64,000 nt of DNA from contig JAOZHO010000015.1 in NCBI GenBank assembly GCA_026014875.1, positions 1 through 64,000 of the forward strand. The letters are read 5' to 3'. The notes under the pieces were generated by a model. It was not told the origin of the DNA. It did not search any database and saw only the letters and a program-made list of their open reading frames with translations. Made by a program: the position numbers and the translations under genes. Each line of letters begins with the position of its first letter. Position 1 is the first letter of the stretch. Positions 25,863 through 34,577 of this stretch are shown piece by piece. Source of the DNA: Candidatus Bathyarchaeota archaeon (lineage in GTDB: Archaea > Thermoproteota > Bathyarchaeia > TCS64).

Positions 25863-25873
25863 GATTATAAAAA
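25863..25873 (-). promoter_or_regulatory. TATA box positioned for a start at 25836
   Basis: The minus strand reads TTTTTATAATC. The expected transcription start, about 26 bases on, is near 25843, only a few bases before the ATG at 25836. That gives a nearly leaderless message, common in Archaea. Confidence 0.4.
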
Positions 25874-25886
25874 TTGGAATCCCGCC

Positions 25887-26033
25887 ATGAGGCGTTTTGT
25901 CAAGGAACTCGGTTTCAGACCGTCGTTTATCCCCGATCATAACAGCTGGAGGGAAACTTCGTTTTATGCAGACATCCTCATTAAGCTTCCAGAAAATGCG
26001 AAAGAACTCGGTGACAGCGAACATGTTATGTGA
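25887..26033 (+). CDS. Small hypothetical protein (48 residues)
   Basis: ATG to TGA frame with a mixed, protein-like composition (MRRFVKELGFRPSF, ADILIKLPENAKELGD, ending SEHVM). An AT-rich TATA-like sequence lies directly upstream, but it reads equally well for the opposite gene. No family is recognised. It might be real, or a relic of a longer gene. Confidence 0.25.
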   Translation: MRRFVKELGFRPSFIPDHNSWRETSFYADILIKLPENAKELGDSEHVM

Positions 26034-26065
26034 AGGAACGGGGGGATAGGGAGACGCAAAACTTC

Positions 26066-27121
26066 TCAAACTTGTTTCAGCTTATCAATCGACAAGTTGG
26101 AGCTGGGATCATGACCGTAGAGTAGCCCCAGATACGTTGAGACATAATCCCCGATATAGACGAGGGAAAGAATCCGGGCGAGCCTCCCAGAGCCCCTCGT
26201 CTCCAGCTCGATTATCTCACCGGCCTTGGGAATGAAGAGCTCTTTGAATCTCTCGATCTTCCTTTTTACTCCCTCATCGTCTCCACCGTCCCTGAGCAAC
26301 AGCAGAGCCAGATCCCCAAGAGCCTCCGAATCCCACTCACTGCCAAGGACCGCATTGTGGAAAACCTCCGGGAAACTCCCCGATCCCGACGGGACCTTGC
26401 TGTTCTCGTTCAACTGGGACCCCAACCGGTAGGCCACACCCTCAAGCAGCGAGGACCCGTACACCAGCGGAATCTTGCCGAGGAGTCTCAGGGCAGCCTT
26501 CTTCGCCAAGTTTTGATCTTGGGGCACGTCCATCGAGATCTCGTCCCTGATGACTTCAAGGGTTGACAATGCCTCAGGGACCTCTCCCCACAAGGTTCCC
26601 ACGAGATCCATCGCGTTCATCGCTGTAGCCAAGCTGAAGAACTGGTGGGAAATCGCGGCCCTCGGTCTGTATCCGTCTGGCAGGGATATCAGCGGGAGAC
26701 CATTGTCCATCGCAATTTCGCCCATGGTGCCCCCTGAGGTCACCGCGATGGTGGGAGCTCCCTCTCTCAAAGCTTCCGCGAGCATACACAGAGTCTCCTC
26801 CGTGTTCCCCGAGTAGCTTACCGTGAAGACCAAGGTCTCATCGTCGACGAAGGCGGGGAGATGATACCCCCGGGAAAGCACCAGCGGAACAGCACACTCC
26901 CTCCAGAGCCAGTCAATAACAAGCCTCCCACCGATGGATGAGCCACCCACTCCCGCGAACACGATTTTGTTGAACCGCTTACGGGAGATGCCTTCCAGCG
27001 AGGCCTTTTTAGCTCGTTTTATTGCAGATCGGCAATCCTCCGGAAACCTCTCCAGAACCTGTAGCATGCCGGATTCGTCCAGAGCCTCGATGTGTCTGAG
27101 ATCGTCGAGGGGGTTGTCCAT
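26066..27121 (-). CDS. Bifunctional phosphoglucose/phosphomannose isomerase
   Basis: 351 residues with two SIS domains. Family motifs: KIVFAGVGGSSIGGRLVIDW near residue 52, FTVSYSGNTEETL (phosphosugar binding), SGGTMGEIA, and the C-terminal active-site segment GSQLNENSKVPS with SFPEVFHN. It interconverts glucose-6-P, mannose-6-P and fructose-6-P. It is followed downstream by the damaged ferredoxin gene's end on the opposite side, 96 bases upstream of the start. Confidence 0.92.
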   Translation of the reverse strand: MDNPLDDLRHIEALDESGMLQVLERFPEDCRSAIKRAKKASLEGISRKRFNKIVFAGVGGSSIGGRLVIDWLWRECAVPLVLSRGYHLPAFVDDETLVFTVSYSGNTEETLCMLAEALREGAPTIAVTSGGTMGEIAMDNGLPLISLPDGYRPRAAISHQFFSLATAMNAMDLVGTLWGEVPEALSTLEVIRDEISMDVPQDQNLAKKAALRLLGKIPLVYGSSLLEGVAYRLGSQLNENSKVPSGSGSFPEVFHNAVLGSEWDSEALGDLALLLLRDGGDDEGVKRKIERFKELFIPKAGEIIELETRGSGRLARILSLVYIGDYVSTYLGLLYGHDPSSNLSIDKLKQV

Positions 27122-27217
27122 CAGCTATGGTTAGGTCTAGATCGAGATAAAAACTCTTCATGCCGACTGGAGAACCGTAGATGGCAAAGATATGCTCCGG
27201 CTTGGAATGTGTATCTG

Positions 27218-27400
27218 TTAATTTTCGACCAATATAGAGCCTGAGGGGCATGTGGCCTCGCAGGCTCGGCAGATGAGGCGCAGATTAGGCTCAACGACGG
27301 CGATCACGTCCCCCTGTTACGCGAAAACTCCCACCGGGCAGGCCTTGAAGCAGTTCTGGCAGGCAGTACATGTGTCGAGATCCAGGGTCACATATGGCAT
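27218..27400 (-). pseudogene. 2[4Fe-4S] ferredoxin gene with in-frame TAA and a lost cluster cysteine
   Basis: The frame starts at ATG 27400 (MPYVTLDLDTCTACQNC) and ends at TAA 27218-27220, 60 codons. The first cluster motif is complete: C11, C14, C17, C21-P. Codon 28, just after PVGVFA, is TAA (27317-27319). The frame then continues QGDVIAVVEPNLRLICRACEATCPSG. In the second motif the first of four cysteines is arginine (CGC, one change from TGC). An SD-like GAGGCG and a TATA box precede it. Either a recently broken ferredoxin or, less likely, a stop that is read through; TAA has no known recoding amino acid in Archaea. Confidence 0.8.
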
Positions 27401-27440
27401 TTTTTTCGCCTCGATAGAAACCGGGGTACTGTTGACCTGC

Positions 27441-27450
27441 GATATTAAAA
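27441..27450 (-). promoter_or_regulatory. Probable promoter (TATA box) of the ferredoxin gene
   Basis: The minus strand reads TTTTAATATC, placing transcription near 27420, 20 bases before the ATG at 27400. The promoter looks intact although the coding frame is interrupted. Confidence 0.4.
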
Positions 27451-27470
27451 GACGGGGGTGGCGGATTTTC

Positions 27471-29123
27471 TCAGCCGCTCAGTGATTCAATGGCTTTCTC
27501 GATCTTCTTGATCGCGAGGCCTCTCCTGCGGAATCTTTCCCTCTTGCGCCTCTCGTAGTCCCTCCTCGAGACCCGTCTGGTTCTCAGCCTCACCTCTAGG
27601 TTCCGAAGGTCCGAAGCGATCCGGGTGAACTCCCCCTCAGCCTGTTTGATCTCATTTAAGGGCTCGGAGAGCTTGGGCTCATCAGCGAGGTCTCTCCCTA
27701 ACTGCTTTAGGGAGTCGGCGAGATTGCTCACGCCTCGACTGTGCTCAGCCGCAAGCTTCTCATATTGATCCTTCTCTATCTTCCCCTCCTGAAGCTCCTC
27801 CTCGATGGACCCTAACGCCCTAAAGAGGCTGATCCTTTCGCGCTGCTTCTCGATGAACTCTTTGAGAGTCGGAACCTCGGCTTCGAGGGTCACCTCCACT
27901 TTGGAGGGCTTTTCCCGTCGCCTCAGGAAGATTACAGCGGCGACGACCAACACGAACGCCGCGATGATGGCGATTGGCCTGAGGAAAGGCATGATGGATC
28001 CGGATGGGATCTCGGCCTCGATGGCGGACCTCTCCGATTGGAGCGTGGCACCATATGTGAGGCGGACGACGTCGCTCTCAACCCTGCTGACTGTCGCCTC
28101 GAGATCTCGGATGAAATGAGGCAGCTCGATGTTGGGATATGAGAGGTGAGATGAACCTCCTGCGGTCGAGACGTGCTCTCCGTTCTCCGTGGTGTATGTT
28201 ACGCTGAAGACCCATCTGTCTCTGGGCATAATGGGGGACCGGGGGATAATGGTCACCTCTTTCGACTCATCTGACTCCGTGGCTGTGGTCTCGAGTGGGC
28301 CAACCCCGTCTCTCGCCTTGATGTTGGATGCGTCGGGGGGGAGCTCGAGGGGGAATCCGAAGAAGATGGGTCCCTTGTTGGTGAGAGCGTAGGAGTCTTC
28401 GACGACTAGGCTGCTTGACTTGACAGTGATGCTCCGAGACGCATCCTCTACTACCAACAGAAGCTCGTCGTCCGTCGAATGGGTGTACAGGATGCTTGCG
28501 TAAACCCCGGAGTCAGCGACGATATTCTCCCCCAGATACATTACATTCCAGTGATCGCCAACCTCGACTTGTGTCATGTTTATCGGAGAGATGACTTGGT
28601 CGAAAATGGCGCCGGGGGGCAGCTCCACCTCCAGCCGATACTGGGAGATAGTGTAATCGATAACGGGAAAAACAGACAGGACAGCTGCATATGAAACGCT
28701 GGTACCGCTTACGCGATCCAGAAAGAGATATGACGCCCTAAGTGTCAGGGACGTTCCCGCTCTCAAGGTTACTGGGACTGTGAACTCAACGCGGGAGCCC
28801 TGGATTCCCTGAACATCAATGCCCGACGCATCTACCTGCCTCCAGCTATCGGACTCCCACACCTCGAAGATCGATCTCTCGGGGGTGATTGTATCTGAGA
28901 ACCCCATCCAGAAATCTGTGACTATGGCTTCGGAGCCCTCGGGGGCGGAGAGGGTGAATGTATCATTCAGGAAAACGATGCCTCCATTGACGACCTTCAC
29001 ACGCCTATCTACATCGACGATAAGTTGCTCCGTTTCACCGCTGACCATGTAGGCATAGGACGACAGCATTGAGGCACAGAGCAGAACCATGAGAATCAGC
29101 GTTTTTACCTTGGATATCTTCAT
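27471..29123 (-). CDS. Secreted, membrane-anchored protein with large ectodomain and cytoplasmic coiled coil
   Basis: About 550 residues from the ATG at 29123 (MKISKVKTLILMVLLCASML), which starts a signal peptide. An ectodomain of about 350 residues, rich in beta strands, follows. A transmembrane helix lies near the middle (PIAIIAAFVLVVAAVIFL), then a basic stop-transfer RRREK and a charged, helical cytoplasmic tail (coiled coil). The ectodomain opening (IVDVDRRVKVVNGGIVFLND) and the ELPPGA turn are loosely like ribophorin I, the OST subunit, but this is a weak impression. Function is unknown. Confidence 0.65.
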   Translation of the reverse strand: MKISKVKTLILMVLLCASMLSSYAYMVSGETEQLIVDVDRRVKVVNGGIVFLNDTFTLSAPEGSEAIVTDFWMGFSDTITPERSIFEVWESDSWRQVDASGIDVQGIQGSRVEFTVPVTLRAGTSLTLRASYLFLDRVSGTSVSYAAVLSVFPVIDYTISQYRLEVELPPGAIFDQVISPINMTQVEVGDHWNVMYLGENIVADSGVYASILYTHSTDDELLLVVEDASRSITVKSSSLVVEDSYALTNKGPIFFGFPLELPPDASNIKARDGVGPLETTATESDESKEVTIIPRSPIMPRDRWVFSVTYTTENGEHVSTAGGSSHLSYPNIELPHFIRDLEATVSRVESDVVRLTYGATLQSERSAIEAEIPSGSIMPFLRPIAIIAAFVLVVAAVIFLRRREKPSKVEVTLEAEVPTLKEFIEKQRERISLFRALGSIEEELQEGKIEKDQYEKLAAEHSRGVSNLADSLKQLGRDLADEPKLSEPLNEIKQAEGEFTRIASDLRNLEVRLRTRRVSRRDYERRKRERFRRRGLAIKKIEKAIESLSG

Positions 29124-29260
29124 CGGGGACATCATACCAGAGTAAAGACACATATCCCAGATTTAAAAAGTGGGGCATGATCCAGCCTGAACACCGGGAT
29201 AAGCTAACATTATTAAAGAAGATAGGGATGATGAATCGTGTTCAACCGGAGGAATTGCAT

Positions 29261-30643
29261 ATGAACAAGCCTCATCCGTATTTACCCAACAGCGTCCCCT
29301 ACATCAAGGAGAAGATGATGGAGGAGATGGGGATCAAGTCCATCGACGACCTCTACGTCGATATCCCGGCGGACCTCAGATTCGAAAAAGAGCTGGATGT
29401 GCCCGGACCATTCACCGAGGCCGAGGTGAAGAAACATGTCTCGGGCCTCCTAGAGAAGAATTGGAGTCTCGCTGCCCCACCCTTCCTAGGGGGAGGCGTC
29501 TGGCCCCACTACGTCCCGGCTGTAGTCGACGAGATCGTCCACAGGGCCGAGTTTCTCACCAGCTACACCCCCTACCAGCCCGAGATCAGCCAGGGTATAC
29601 TCCAGGCGATCTTCGAGTACCAGAGCCTGATCTGTGAGCTCGTGGGCATGGACGTCGCCAACGCCTCGATGTATGACTGGGCCACCGCCCTCGGGGAAGC
29701 CTCCCGCATGGCTTGCCGCCTCACGCGGAGGAGCAGGGTTCTGGTGCCCAATATAATCAGCCCCCGCAGACTCTCAGTCCTCAAGTCATACACGGAGCCC
29801 GCGGACATCGAGATAACCCAAGTGGGCTACGATAAGACAAGCGGTCAGCTTGACCTAGAGGACCTCAAGGAGAAGATCGGGAGCGATTCAGCATCAGTAT
29901 ACATCGAGAATCCCTCGTACCTTGGCTTCGTCGAGGAGGGAGTCGAGGCGATAGCCGAGATCGCCCATGACGCCAAGGCCCTTTTCATAGTCGGCGTGGA
30001 CCCCATCTCCCTGGGCTTGATTAAACCCCCAGGAGACTACGATGCTGACATAGTCATCGGGGAGGGTCAGCCCCTCGGTAATCACATGAATTTCGGGGGT
30101 CCCCTTCTCGGGATGATTGCTTGTAAGAGTGATACCAAGATCATCAGGCAGATGCCGGGGAGACTAATTGGTATGACCCAGACCCTTGATGACGATAGAC
30201 GGGCTTTCACGATGACCCTCCAGACAAGGGAGCAGCACATCAGGAGAGAGAAGGCGACCAGCAACATCTGCTCCAATCAAGCTCTGAATGCCCTAGCGAG
30301 CGCCGTCTACCTGTCCCTCATGGGGCCCCAGGGGATCAAGGATCTGAGCGAGCTCGTGGCGGGGAGGGCACACTACGCCATGAGGCGGCTGGGGGCGCTG
30401 CCCGGGGTCAGGGCTCCGGTGTTCAGCAGCTTCCACTTCAAGGAGTTCACGGTACAGTTCGTGGATAAGACGGTCGAGGAGGTCAACCAGAGCCTCCTTG
30501 ATAACAGGCTTCACGGCGGGAAGTCGATTGTAGGAGAGTTCCCCGATCTGGGGGAGACGGCGCTATTCTGTGTCACGGAGAGCCATACAAAGGAGGACAT
30601 AGACAGATTGGCATACACCCTCGAGGAGGCGCTGGAGGGATGA
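29261..30643 (+). CDS. gcvPA: Glycine dehydrogenase (decarboxylating) subunit 1
   Basis: About 460 residues, the N-terminal half of the split P-protein. It shows HPYLPNSVPYIKEKMMEEMGI at the start and SYTPYQPEISQGILQAIFEYQ, then MYDWATALGEA. Paired with subunit 2 it decarboxylates glycine with PLP and loads the H-protein. A GGAGG SD (29248-29252) lies 8 bases before the ATG at 29261, so the start 28 codons upstream is rejected. The stop overlaps the gcvPB start (ATGA). Confidence 0.94.
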   Translation: MNKPHPYLPNSVPYIKEKMMEEMGIKSIDDLYVDIPADLRFEKELDVPGPFTEAEVKKHVSGLLEKNWSLAAPPFLGGGVWPHYVPAVVDEIVHRAEFLTSYTPYQPEISQGILQAIFEYQSLICELVGMDVANASMYDWATALGEASRMACRLTRRSRVLVPNIISPRRLSVLKSYTEPADIEITQVGYDKTSGQLDLEDLKEKIGSDSASVYIENPSYLGFVEEGVEAIAEIAHDAKALFIVGVDPISLGLIKPPGDYDADIVIGEGQPLGNHMNFGGPLLGMIACKSDTKIIRQMPGRLIGMTQTLDDDRRAFTMTLQTREQHIRREKATSNICSNQALNALASAVYLSLMGPQGIKDLSELVAGRAHYAMRRLGALPGVRAPVFSSFHFKEFTVQFVDKTVEEVNQSLLDNRLHGGKSIVGEFPDLGETALFCVTESHTKEDIDRLAYTLEEALEG

Positions 30644-32175
30644 CCATGAGGAAGTTCAGACAGGCTCAATGGGAGGAGCCCATCATCTTCGAACTGAGCC
30701 GGGAGGAGCGGGTAGGCTTCAGCGTCCCTGACCTGGAGCCTGAGATAGAGGATGCAATAGATAACATCGCGGGTCTCGTCCCCAACGGGATGCTGCGAGA
30801 GAAGCCCCCTGGGCTCCCCGAGGTCTCGGAGCTGGAGGTCCTCCGCCACTTCATCCACCTATCCCAGATGAACTACGGCGTTAACTCCGGCAGATTCTAT
30901 CCCCTCGGAAGCTGCACCATGAAATACAACCCGGTCATCAACGAGGTCCTCGCAGGCCACCCGAAGGTCACGGGGATCCACCCCGATCAGGAGGAGGCGT
31001 CTATCCAGGGGATCCTCGCGATGCTCCACGGGCTGAAGCAGGGTTATCTCGAGATAACGGGGATGGACGACGCGAGCCTCCAACCCGCAGCGGGAGCCCA
31101 CGGAGAGTACCTGGGAGTACTCCTGATAAGAGCATACCACGCAGACAGGTGCGATCTGGAGGGACGGACGGAGATCATCATCCCCGACTCAGCCCATGGC
31201 ACCAATCCAGCGACAGCCATCATGGCAGGATTCAAGACCATCGAGGTTCCATCCGACGAGGACGGGGGCGTCGATCTGGAGGCACTTGCGAGCGTCGTGG
31301 GCCCTCAGACCGCGGGTCTGATGCTCACCAACCCCAACACCCTGGGGATATTCGACAGCAACATCTCCAAGATAGCTGGAATAGTCCACGATGCGGGGGG
31401 GCTCATGTACTACGACGGTGCTAACCTTAACGCCATCATGGGGAAGTGTCGCCCAGGAGACATGGGATTCGACGTGGTCCACGTCAACCTCCACAAGACC
31501 TTCAGCACGCCCCACGGCGGTGGGGGTCCGGGGTCCGGGCCGGTTGGGGTAAAGTCTTTCCTAGCGGACTATCTGCCCGTACCCGACATCGTCGAGAGCG
31601 ACGGCGTCTACAGCCTAAACTGGGATCGACCCAAGACCGTCGGGAAGATCCACGGATACCATGGGAACGTGGGCCCCATGCTCAGAGCATATACCTACAT
31701 GGCCACCCTGGGCGGGGAGGGTCTCAAGGAGGCCTCGGAGCTATCGGTGCTCAACTCGAATTATATCGCTGCGAAGCTCAAGGACGTCAGGGGTTATTCC
31801 CTGCCTTTCGCGGAGGGGAAGCCCAGGATGCACGAGGCTGTGCTGAGCGCAGAGAAGATGAACGAGGAGACCGGTGTAAGGGCCCTCAATGTCTCCAAGA
31901 AGCTCCTAGACTACGGCTTACACGCCCCCACGACCTACTTCCCCCTCATCGTCCCCGAGGCCCTCATGATAGAGCCCACGGAGACGGAGCCCGTGGAGGT
32001 CCTCGACGAGTTCATCGAGGCGATGAAGGAGATCTCGGATCTGGCGTACTCTGATCCGGACGACGTCCTCGGCGCCCCGAGGATGACCGTGGTGGGGAAG
32101 CTCGACGAGGCGCGGGCGGCCCATCCGAGGACCATCTGCCTGAGTTGGAAGGCCTACTGTAGGATGTTCCCCTAG
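30640..32175 (+). CDS. gcvPB: Glycine dehydrogenase (decarboxylating) subunit 2
   Basis: 511 residues. It has FYPLGSCTMKYNP, the substrate/PLP region PDSAHGTNPATA, and the PLP lysine in HVNLHKTFSTPHGGGGPG. It forms the PLP-binding half of the split P-protein with gcvPA. The start overlaps gcvPA by 4 bases. Genes for T, H and L proteins are not in the window, so the rest of the glycine cleavage system must be elsewhere. Confidence 0.95.
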   Translation: MTMRKFRQAQWEEPIIFELSREERVGFSVPDLEPEIEDAIDNIAGLVPNGMLREKPPGLPEVSELEVLRHFIHLSQMNYGVNSGRFYPLGSCTMKYNPVINEVLAGHPKVTGIHPDQEEASIQGILAMLHGLKQGYLEITGMDDASLQPAAGAHGEYLGVLLIRAYHADRCDLEGRTEIIIPDSAHGTNPATAIMAGFKTIEVPSDEDGGVDLEALASVVGPQTAGLMLTNPNTLGIFDSNISKIAGIVHDAGGLMYYDGANLNAIMGKCRPGDMGFDVVHVNLHKTFSTPHGGGGPGSGPVGVKSFLADYLPVPDIVESDGVYSLNWDRPKTVGKIHGYHGNVGPMLRAYTYMATLGGEGLKEASELSVLNSNYIAAKLKDVRGYSLPFAEGKPRMHEAVLSAEKMNEETGVRALNVSKKLLDYGLHAPTTYFPLIVPEALMIEPTETEPVEVLDEFIEAMKEISDLAYSDPDDVLGAPRMTVVGKLDEARAAHPRTICLSWKAYCRMFP

Positions 32176-32226
32176 CAGGGGCATCTTTTTATTTCATTGA
32201 TGCGATTGAGGGCTGAAGGTAGCCAA

Positions 32227-32742
32227 ATGTTGAGCACCATATCAAGCCTCGTATCCCTTAACATTGATTTCCTGAAGCAGCCTCCTTGGGCCACACTGTT
32301 CATCCTGGTGCTCACGCTTGCGATCAACATGGTGATGAGCTACGCCAACAAGAGATCCATGGACCTGCCTGCCTACCGGAAGATGATGATTGGATCCGCG
32401 CGGGCTCGTAAGGAACTCATGGAAGCGACAAAGTCGGGGAACCAGAGGAGAATATCAAAGGCGCAGACCAAACAGAGTGAGCTCATGAAGGCGCAGCAGA
32501 AAGCGTCCAGTGGGAGGATGAAGCTCACCATGTACGTCATGATCCCATTCATACTCATCTGGCAGGTCCTCAACGGCTTCTTCGGAAAGACCATCATCGC
32601 ATATATGCCCTTCAACGCCCCCTTCTTCCCTGAGGAACTCACCATAGGCAGCTGGTACCTCCTCTGCTCCCTCTCGGTGAACATAGTCCTCTCCAGGATT
32701 ATAGGGCTCACCTTCGAGATCGACCCTGATGAAAGCGAATAA
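32227..32742 (+). CDS. DUF106 (Oxa1/YidC/EMC3-like) membrane protein
   Basis: About 171 residues with three transmembrane segments: near residues 25-40 (ATLFILVLTLAINMVMSYA), near 100-120 (MYVMIPFILIWQVLNGFFG) and near 140-158 (WYLLCSLSVNIVLSRIIG). A basic coiled-coil hairpin lies between the first two (KQSELMKAQQKASSGRMK). The family inserts membrane proteins and is related to YidC, EMC3 and TMCO1. It precedes cmk, as in the secY-adk-DUF106-L34e-cmk gene string of Archaea; L34e is absent. The ATG at 32227 is taken, though one at 32197 is possible. Confidence 0.88.
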   Translation: MLSTISSLVSLNIDFLKQPPWATLFILVLTLAINMVMSYANKRSMDLPAYRKMMIGSARARKELMEATKSGNQRRISKAQTKQSELMKAQQKASSGRMKLTMYVMIPFILIWQVLNGFFGKTIIAYMPFNAPFFPEELTIGSWYLLCSLSVNIVLSRIIGLTFEIDPDESE

Positions 32743-32754
32743 CAGTGCTTCAAT

Positions 32755-33315
32755 ATGACGGGGAAACCCAAAAAGTTCGAGAACCTCGTAATAACGGTCA
32801 GCGGATACCATGGCTCCGGGCGATCAACTCACGCGACAAGGCTCGCCGAGACTTTCGGCCTGAGATATGTCTCATCGGGAACCATCTTCAGGCAGTTAGC
32901 CAAGGAAAGAGGCCTCAGCCTCGAGGAGATGTCCAAGCTCACCGAAGAGGACTCTGAGATTGACAGGCAGATCGACGAGAGAGCCAAGGAGGAGTCCAAG
33001 AAGCCTGGAGTCGTGATCGACGCCACCCTTGCAGGGTGGATGGCCGAGGACCCTGATATACGCATATTCCTGTTAACCTCCTTCGAGGAGAGGATCAGGA
33101 GGATCGCAGACAGGGAGGATACCTCGTTCGAGGAAGCCGAGAAAGAGACCGTGGCGAGAGAGGAGAGCGAGAAAGAGAGGTTCCGTATATACTACAATGT
33201 CGATATAGAGAACCTCTCGATATACGATGTGATCATCAACACCGAGCTCTTCGAGGAGGATGCGACGGCGCGAATCCTTAAAAGCGTTGTAGTGGAATAC
33301 TGCTCGGCGAAGTGA
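32755..33315 (+). CDS. cmk: Cytidylate kinase
   Basis: 186 residues. It makes CDP/dCDP from CMP/dCMP. The P-loop region is SGYHGSGRSTHAT, where arginine replaces the usual lysine; archaeal Cmk proteins are known to vary at this place. Other features are the CMP-binding SSGTIFRQLAKERG, DRQIDERAKEESKK and the lid segment around RIRRIADREDTSFEEAEKET. It overlaps the L14e gene by 4 bases and follows DUF106 by 12 bases. Confidence 0.9.
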   Translation: MTGKPKKFENLVITVSGYHGSGRSTHATRLAETFGLRYVSSGTIFRQLAKERGLSLEEMSKLTEEDSEIDRQIDERAKEESKKPGVVIDATLAGWMAEDPDIRIFLLTSFEERIRRIADREDTSFEEAEKETVAREESEKERFRIYYNVDIENLSIYDVIINTELFEEDATARILKSVVVEYCSAK

Positions 33316-33554
33316 TTCTGTTGTCAGCGATGGATGTTGGTCGGATCTGCGTGAAACTGAAAGGTCGCGAGGCGGAGAAGCGCTGCGTCATCGTGGACGT
33401 CGTCGACAGGAACTATGTGATCGTCACGGGGCCCCCCGAGGTCACGGGAGTCAGACGGAGACGAGTGAACATGAGCCACCTGCAGCCCCTCGACGAGGTC
33501 ATTGAAATAAGCAGGAACGCCTCCGACGAGGAGATAGCCAAGTTACTGGGCTAG
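33312..33554 (+). CDS. rpl14e: 50S ribosomal protein L14e (eL14)
   Basis: 80 residues if the GTG at 33312 is used, 74 from the ATG at 33330 (MDVGRICVKLKGREAEKRC). The KOW-type SH3 barrel is clear: VGRICVKLKGREAEKRCVIV and NYVIVTGPPEVTGVRRRRVN. It is a large-subunit protein present in most Archaea. It is the last gene of the DUF106-cmk-L14e unit; truB, often next, is absent. Confidence 0.92.
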   Translation: MILLSAMDVGRICVKLKGREAEKRCVIVDVVDRNYVIVTGPPEVTGVRRRRVNMSHLQPLDEVIEISRNASDEEIAKLLG

Positions 33555-33653
33555 CCATAATTGGTTTTTTAAAAAGCTGTTTTAATCGAATCGCTTTTCC
33601 TTTAAAATTCAGTCTCGCGCCAGTATTGAAAGATATTGTCCTCAATGTGGAAT

Positions 33654-34577
33654 TCAGGTACTCCTCTCGATCCGGGGGGCTGCTCCGGGATCTTGGCCGT
33701 TCATCAGGCTTGAGATGATGAGATGGATGATGGCGAGGAGGTTCTCGTCGTTGGAGAATACCGCGGCCTCTAGGGGATCGTCCCCGTTGATGTCGGTGAC
33801 CTTGGCCAGGATGAAGCTCTTGTGATCCGAGTCGACGAACAGGAGGGGGGAGGATATATCCACCTTTCTGACGTCGAAGAGGTAAGACAATTCTCTTGCG
33901 AGAGGGTTCGCCTTGGGGTCGAGGGGGGAGAAGATCTTCACGTCGACCCCGATGTTTTGCATCTGATCGAGGAGATTCGGGGCTGAGTTGAAGAATAGTG
34001 TGAGGCCGTCCGCGCTTGCTACGACTTCGAGGGTCTCCTTGGCCTGCCTCACGATCTCGTGGAACTTGCTTATGATATTGTCGTCGCTGTCGATGTACCA
34101 TAATGTCTTCTGCTGGGGGGACGCCTCTTTCCTGCTCGTTTCATGGGTATCCACCAGGGATTCTAGGATCTCGGAGAAGTCGAGGGCTTTATTGAGGTTT
34201 CTCTTCACGGTGGAGCCGAACGCATTCAAGGGGGAGGTGGGGGTGAAACATTTGGGGACCCCGGGAATCTCGATAACTAGGCCAAAGTCGACTAGTTTCT
34301 TCAGGGTTCCGTAGACTTTGGTCCGGGGAACTTTGCAGTTGATGCTGAGCTTCCTTGCTCCGGAGCTGCCGAGGCCGATCAGGCTAAGATATACCTTGGC
34401 CTCGTATTCTGAGAGGCCGGCGTATTCCACGATTTTAGGCCAGTTGACTTGTAGATCCGGTGCGTTCGGATCTTGTTTTTCATGCATTGTGGTGGATGTC
34501 TCGAAGGTCCTTCGCTTGAAGTCGTTCTCCTTTTCTTTGAGAAAGAGTATGCGGGCGTTGACGTTTTCAGCAGTCAT
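33654..34577 (-). CDS. TrmB-family transcriptional regulator
   Basis: 307 residues. The TrmB-type winged helix is near residues 45-115: GLSEYEAKVYLSLIGLGSSGARKLS, the recognition helix at VPRTKVYGTLKKLVDFGLV, and the wing at PGVPKCFTPTSP. A helical linker follows, then an effector domain like phospholipase-D-fold TrmB domains (IVRQAKETLEVVASADGL, DVKIFSPLD). TrmB proteins usually regulate sugar or central metabolism. The target genes are unknown; its neighbours give no clear hint. Confidence 0.83.
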   Translation of the reverse strand: MTAENVNARILFLKEKENDFKRRTFETSTTMHEKQDPNAPDLQVNWPKIVEYAGLSEYEAKVYLSLIGLGSSGARKLSINCKVPRTKVYGTLKKLVDFGLVIEIPGVPKCFTPTSPLNAFGSTVKRNLNKALDFSEILESLVDTHETSRKEASPQQKTLWYIDSDDNIISKFHEIVRQAKETLEVVASADGLTLFFNSAPNLLDQMQNIGVDVKIFSPLDPKANPLARELSYLFDVRKVDISSPLLFVDSDHKSFILAKVTDINGDDPLEAAVFSNDENLLAIIHLIISSLMNGQDPGAAPRIERST

